Source: Eremophila alpestris peregrina
Taxonomy: Eukaryota; Chordata; Aves; Passeriformes; Alaudidae
Direction of reading: 5' to 3'
Assembly: GCA_009792885.1 (NCBI GenBank)
Contig: WMCF01000009.1
Span: forward strand, 1,155,054-1,219,053
DNA: 64,000 nt
Positions within the stretch are counted from its first letter, which is position 1, and the number at the start of each line of letters is the position of its first letter. Both the position numbers and the translations under genes were made by a program. Below the pieces are notes generated by a model. The model searched no databases, was not told the origin of the DNA, and was given only the letters and a program-made list of their open reading frames with translations. Below are positions 58,043 to 64,000 of the stretch, one piece after another.

Positions 58043-61000
58043 AACTTTTCTTCTTCACAGACAAAAATTGGGGATCAGCTCATGGTACAATTTTCCTTTG
58101 CTGATTTATAGAAATACTGTTCATCTGGCATCAGACTAACAGTCTGGGAAAATCTATTTAAAAGCATTTTTTAAAGTTTAAGTAACTGCACATGAGATGT
58201 TAGAACTGAGCTAGAGACTTTTTCTTTTTATAATCTACATTTTTCTTTTGCCAAGTTTAAGATGTCAAAAAGAAAAGCAGAACTAATATTCAGTATCTAT
58301 AATTAACTTCTTAGACACAAATTGAATGTGATGATATCAATGTCCTGAAACCTTGTATTCAAACGATCCCTCACTTGATTATAAGTTTACCATTGCCTGA
58401 ATGAGAGAAACTCTTGTGAAAGGAAGTGCGTACCTTTATCCTAATATTAGATGACAAAAGATAAACACTCTTGAGAAGTCTTTTTTTTCCACATTAAAAA
58501 AAAAAAACCAAAAACAAAAACACACACTTAAAACTCTTAAGTTTTACAACTAAGAAGCTTTTGCCATGACCCAAAGAAGTGACAATGAACCAAGCCAACA
58601 CCCTGCAGAAGTCAGTAGGGCTTTTTAGGGGCTTCCCCCCACACACAGATCTCTCTAGCAGAAAAAGTCAGTAGTGTTTGTTCTTATGTTTTAGACACAA
58701 GCTTTATCATTGCTCATTAAACATGTCCCATTGAGACTGAAGGCAACTTTTTCTCTTACTTACAAAATGGAAATTTCTTCTGTCCCAAATCCAGTCACAT
58801 GAACTTGGTTAGATATGAGAAGGCAAGGAAGATCATATTTTCTACCACATACAGAGCAGAAAATAGTCAAAGTTCTGCTGGAACAGCTGTTGATCATTTC
58901 TGGTTGTACTTACTTTCACTAAAACTAGAAATCTAAAGAGAAAAACTGTCAAACACCACTGCACCATGAAGATTCTCCACTCCACTAGTTACAGGGCAAC
59001 CTGCTTACTTCTCAAATGTGGCAACTTCTTTTGAGTCAGTACAGAAAACAGCATATTACTTTACTTCTACTCCACATTTTCACACAACCTGTACCACCTG
59101 CTTCTCTGAAAGGGGCAAATTCTGCTGCAAGTCAGAAGCTCTGTAGTCTTTTCACTTATGTATTTGATCCAGTGGTGTTCATGTTTATTAAAAATATTTT
59201 AAAGGCCTTAGAAAATATGTGCACAACACTGCAGAGTTCCATGCCTGTGATCACACTAGCAGGGTAGTGCACATGGGGACCCTTCCTGGTGCCAAGCACT
59301 GCAAGGGATGAGTTTCAGGAGCAGCAGCAGGGATCTCCAACAGACACTGCTGTGCTCTACCACCAAGAACCTGCTGCCCCTCAGCCCAGCACAAACACCT
59401 CCTGTCTTGCAGAATCCTGGTGTCATCTCCAAGCAGCTTTGCATCAGCAGCCTGGCATCACCAGGAACATATTTTCAAGTATTCCATCACCCCAGCACAG
59501 GAAAGTTCATATGACCACACACACCTGATGGGTTCACTCCTTAATCTCAGGGTCAGAAGGGCTCCCCTGCATTTGTGAAGCTCCCATCAGCTACTAAAAC
59601 AGCAGGTGTCACTGCATCAAAAATGCAAGCAAAAGACAGCTTCTTTGCCAAGCAGAAAGACATGTTACATGTAGGAGGCAATGTTTTTAATCCCACAAAG
59701 CTCAGAAGATAATACCACGCAGAAGAATCGGGAGCAATGCAGAGTAGTCAATGTAATCCAAGGATACTGGAGGCTACAACTCTAACACCCCTTACACACT
59801 GCAGTCTCCATGACCCATTCCTTGCCTCACCTCTGTGAGGCTGCATTGCTTCACTGTCTAAATAATGGAGAAATGAACAGCCACTCCAAAATGGAAACAT
59901 GAACAATGGAACACAAGGGCGGCCACAAAACAGGTTGGTTATAGCAAATTAGCTGGAACTGTTGATGTGCACAAGCACAGAAAATCAAGTATTCCTATTG
60001 CAAGAGCAAAATAAGTTGTTCCTGTCTTTGCTTTGCAGACAGTAACTTTCCAAAAGAATTGAGGAGGTGATTGCATGCAGACTTTAAACAGGAAGGCACA
60101 AAGGGCAGTTGCAAGCACATCAATGCCTCATGCACCTCAAGGAAGCTGCAAGACCAGTCTTTGACAAGCTGAAACAAAGCATTGCATAGCTTATATCTAT
60201 TTTGGAAACTAACCCAACACTTCCATGTTGAAGCAGGTTAAGATATTTCATTAGTCAGGTGAGGACACCACTTGGAGAGCTCTCCTATTTGTTTTACAAA
60301 GGCAGAAGTAACTTTTAGAACATATGGTCACACAACACAATCACCAACATGTGTATTCCTATAGGGTCCAGAGGCACCACCAGACATTGGCTTAGACTAG
60401 AAGCTGTCATGTAGCAAAGTGGTGGAAGACATGGGCACTTGCCTTTAACATTTGTTAGGAACACCTGAGTTTTTTCTTCCTCTCAGCTGCTGAGCTGGCA
60501 AAAATTTATGTTCTCTTCTGACATATTTTGTAGTCCTTCCACCCTCCTCCTAGATCCTACAATGATTTTCACAGCCAGTGAGTTCAGACACCTGAAGGCT
60601 GGTTTTAGTGTGCATACTACATATCTAAATAGGCATAGTTAAAAAGTTCATACCTTCTATACAGCCACCTGCATGTGCTAAAAGTGTTCAGAGTCCATCG
60701 AAATTCACAAGAGATTGCACAGCTGGGAGAGTCCCAATCACTGATCTATCATGGAACCCCTCTGCACATTCCCACTTCAGTCCCAGACACAAAGCCATGT
60801 TTTCAAATATTCCCACAACTGCACTGTTTCTTCTACTGCATGTTTGAAAAAAATTGGATGTCACCAGGAACAGATTACCTCCTGGGTATGAAACCCAAAC
60901 CTGCTGATGGGTTACACACATGCTAATTACTGAACATTAGCAAGAGGCTGAAATGAAATGGAAACAAGCAAGTCTAGAAGGTTACAGTCACTAAAGTACT

Positions 61001-64000
61001 TAGGTTGTCCCAGCTTGCAGCAGCAACATAAAATAGCAGCCATTAGGGCTGCAATAACCAATATCCACAAATAATAAAGTTAGGGATAATGATCTGATCC
61101 CACACTGCCTGCAAGAATGCTGCAGGTCTACATGAGAGTCCTGTACCCAAAAAGAAGAAACAAAACTAAACAATTCGTCTAGTTGAGGTGTAATACACAT
61201 CACTTCACTGTAAGCTTGCATGGATGGTTCCTGTAAATGTCTATAGATTTGGACAGAAAAACAGAGATACCAGAAAACAGAATGCCAAGAAAAGGAAGCA
61301 AGCCAAAAATGCCAAGAAAACGAAGGCAGGATGGAAGATTTGCCCAGCCCAGAACTTTGCTGAATCTCCACAACAATCTCCAGCACAGGCTAACAGGCAG
61401 CAAATTGATAACCACATCCAAAAGGGCAACAGATGCTCTATGCAATTGTGAAGGCTACAGGTTTAATCACAAATCCAATGCAACAAAGGGCTGAGCAACA
61501 CCTTCCTAGAAGCCACTGGCACATCATTATAACCCCTGCAGTTCAAAGTACATAGCTGAGGCTGGCTTCCTTCGCTGCTGCTCACACTGGGTAACAATGA
61601 GTTCAGTAAAGGAACTCTGTGAGCAAATTAATGAAATTGTTGCATGAACAGCTATCTACTATTCACATAACAACAGCCTGATTTTATTACTAAGAGCAAC
61701 AAAAAAAGCCCCAGCACCCAATAAAAGGTGTTGATTTGGATTCATTTCTTACACATGCATTCACTCCCCTATTAGGTTTTATAACAAAGCAGCTGTTTGC
61801 AAGGATAGTTTTAATCTGTCTTCCCTTCCCCCTGCAAGTTAATGGTGGGCTACAGTTTTCAGAGTGATTTCCTGTTTGCATTATACTCCAAAAATCCTGC
61901 TCATTTACTTCACTAAAAGGCATGTGCTTGGAAGTGGTTTTGATGGCTTTTAGTCACATCCCCCCTTTTTGACTGCCACAACACTCAATGTCTGAAAATA
62001 AGGGAACTATTTCAAGTTACATTCCCCCTTCCCTCCCTGCCCACATGTACTTGGCTACCAGTTTGGGACATAGGATCAGAGGGAGCTTCAGGCTTTAGAA
62101 TAACACAAAATTAACAGACCTTCACTGCTCTTCCCCCTGCTCAGCAGATTTGGCTCTTGGTGTTCACCTACATCTTAGAGACCTCCTACCTATTCTTCAT
62201 GTCCTCATTGCAGGCTTTGAAGGCTCCAGCCCAGCAGCCAGGACCCAAATCCCTGCAGCATGCAGCTCCTGGGGTGAGCACTAGCTGCTGGATGAAATGG
62301 CTCTGTGCAGCTGCAGACTGTGTTGGTGTCTCTTGCCTTCCCATAAGACTGACATTTCCTCATGCTTGATACAACAGCTTTGCTGCCTGCCTTAGTTGTG
62401 TGTCTCCCTTCTTCTGCAGCAGATCCTGCAGTTAAGCTCATTTTCTTCCTTTATCCCCCTCATCCAAGAAATAACCCAAGATTTTGCTGTAGCACTGGAC
62501 AAAAGCAAGTAGGAGCAGCAAGAAGGGGCACAGATGGGGCTTCAGTCTTAAGTGGTCAGATTCAAGGCTACAACCAAAACAGTGACTGGGGGGGAGAACA
62601 GAGGCAATCCAGTAGTGTACTCGTACAAGTAGCAAAGAAGTAAGTTTGTGTCAGGAGCAGCCCCCCAACAGACTGTTCATTGGAGACAAAGCCCAAGAGC
62701 CAGTTCCCCCTTGGCTAGCAAAGGAGACAAAATTCCCACACGCCTAAGCACAACTGTGAGCAGAGATGTGCTGACTACCATTGCATTATGGCATCAATAG
62801 GACTGGAACTAGCCAGACCCTTGGAAATAATCACATTTTGTTTCCCTCCCTCCCTCCACAAAAGAGTCAGTTGCATAAAGTTAGGTCAACATGTGGTACG
62901 CATATGATTCCAATGTAACATTTCCTGGCAACCAGCAGCGTGCCCAGAGGAGGATCTGCACTGCTGATAATGCCGATTTTTACCATGGCCATCATAAAAG
63001 AGAAAAGTCTGCTAATCTCCTGAGACATAAGAAGCAAGCCCCATTCCACTTACTAGCTTTCCACTGGTTTTACTGCAGGTTTTTTTTTTGCTTGGTTGGG
63101 GGGGTGGGTGTTATTTAAGGGAGCAAAGCCTAATACATACACAGAGGTGTCTGACAGCAACTACTTTCAGAAAGTCAAACAATCTAAAATTAATAATGAG
63201 CAGATTTCGTTTCTCAATTCCAAATCTAAAAAAACTTCCAAGAATGGACAAAGATAATCGAAGAATGGGAAGCAGCTTCCAAAAACAGCTAAGCAGGTTC
63301 TACCTCTTCAACATGAAAAAAGGAAAGGCTAAGGAATAAAAGTCATTAAAACAATAAGAAAAATGGAGAGGGAGAAAAGGTTAACAGAGTTATTTCTATT
63401 CACTCTTCCTTTCAGTACAGGAGCTGGGAGATAGGTAGAAGTTCAAAGCAGGTGGAATGAGATGGTTTTTCCTTCAACATGCCCTAAGACCATGCCACTT
63501 CATTGCAGTATATTGTGGATGGCAGGAGTTTGCATGACTCAAGAACATGCTTACCAGAAACTCTAGATTAATTTCTCAAATACAAACTCACTGGGTTTAG
63601 GTCAGTAGGTTTCAGGGCTGCAAAACATCAAAAGCCAGTAGACTGCTCTGGTGAGCTATCACTATGTCCCTGCCCTTATTCCTGTACCCCTCCCAAGGCA
63701 CAGCAAAGGTGGGTTACATGACTGTGCGTTAATCTCTCTTCTGACCCAATGCTGCTGGTTTCATGTTCTTTATGCATAAACTGAGTACAGAGGATTAAGA
63801 ATCATTAAGGCCACTTGAAGTTAACATTTTTTCTATTCCTTTGGCTACTATGAAGAAGAGCTCAAAGTTTCTCATACTATTGTCTGAGGAACAACTCATA
63901 TGCATTTCTTTCAATTCTTTTTCAAATTACACAGCAGGTAAGTCTAAAGAACAATCCCTGCTTGTGGCCTCTTCTTTCAAGGCAGGTAACTGAAATTAGT

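Larger units (their letters stand above)
54801..64000 (-). other. IGF2BP3: Intron 3 of IGF2BP3, distal part
   Basis: It starts with the GC/CpG-rich patch at about 54905-55120 and is AT-rich thereafter, with homopolymer runs at 58027-58042 (T16) and 58496-58507 (A12). A 13-bp motif, AATGCCAAGAAAA, occurs twice within about 40 bp near 61282-61320. ORFs are short and unrecognised. No exon 1-3 sequence was found, so the intron is at least 35 kb long, or continues to exons beyond 64000. Confidence 0.7.

Noticed and set aside
61224..61494. Lys/Arg-rich ORFs at 61224-61451 and 61237-61494 that look superficially like a basic nuclear or ribosomal protein.
   Set aside because: The basic character comes from a purine-rich AAGAAAA/AAGCAAG repeat on one strand. 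No family match and no retropseudogene hallmarks.

Overview
The window is vertebrate nuclear DNA and holds the interior of one gene, IGF2BP3 (insulin-like growth factor 2 mRNA-binding protein 3, IMP3/VICKZ3), on the minus strand. Seven consecutive coding exons lie between 13083 and 29058. They join in one uninterrupted frame of 927 nt (309 codons) with canonical GT-AG introns. By comparison with the known mammalian gene they are exons 4 to 10. The product covers most of RRM2, the RRM2-KH1 linker, KH1, KH2 and most of the KH2-KH3 linker. Exons 1-3 (RRM1 and the start of RRM2) should lie beyond the high-coordinate end. Exons 11 onward (KH3-KH4, stop codon, 3'UTR) should lie beyond the low-coordinate end. 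I found neither set here by eye.

The likely organism is a bird, or at least a sauropsid. The linker residues and a poly-alanine run before KH3 differ from the mammalian protein. The DNA is AT-rich, CpG-poor and almost free of recognisable interspersed repeats, as bird introns often are. The species cannot be named from this alone.

Layout from low to high coordinate (3' to 5' along the transcript): 1-13082 is part of intron 10; 13083-13214 exon 10; 14893-15028 exon 9; 17427-17549 exon 8; 18132-18266 exon 7; 20420-20704 exon 6; 28850-28913 exon 5; 29007-29058 exon 4; 29059-64000 is part of intron 3. Nearly all of the short open reading frames elsewhere look like chance ORFs in intron. No second gene, RNA gene, CRISPR array or clear transposon was seen.

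The most notable non-gene signal is at 47197-47252. Two inverted 19-bp Tn5 mosaic ends sit head to head, flanked by identical 9-bp copies of the host sequence. This is the footprint of in vitro Tn5 tagmentation left in the assembly, not biology. Second is an isolated GC/CpG-rich patch in intron 3 (about 54905-55120) with a palindromic C/EBP-type site, a candidate intronic regulatory element. I found no evidence of a previously undescribed biological system.
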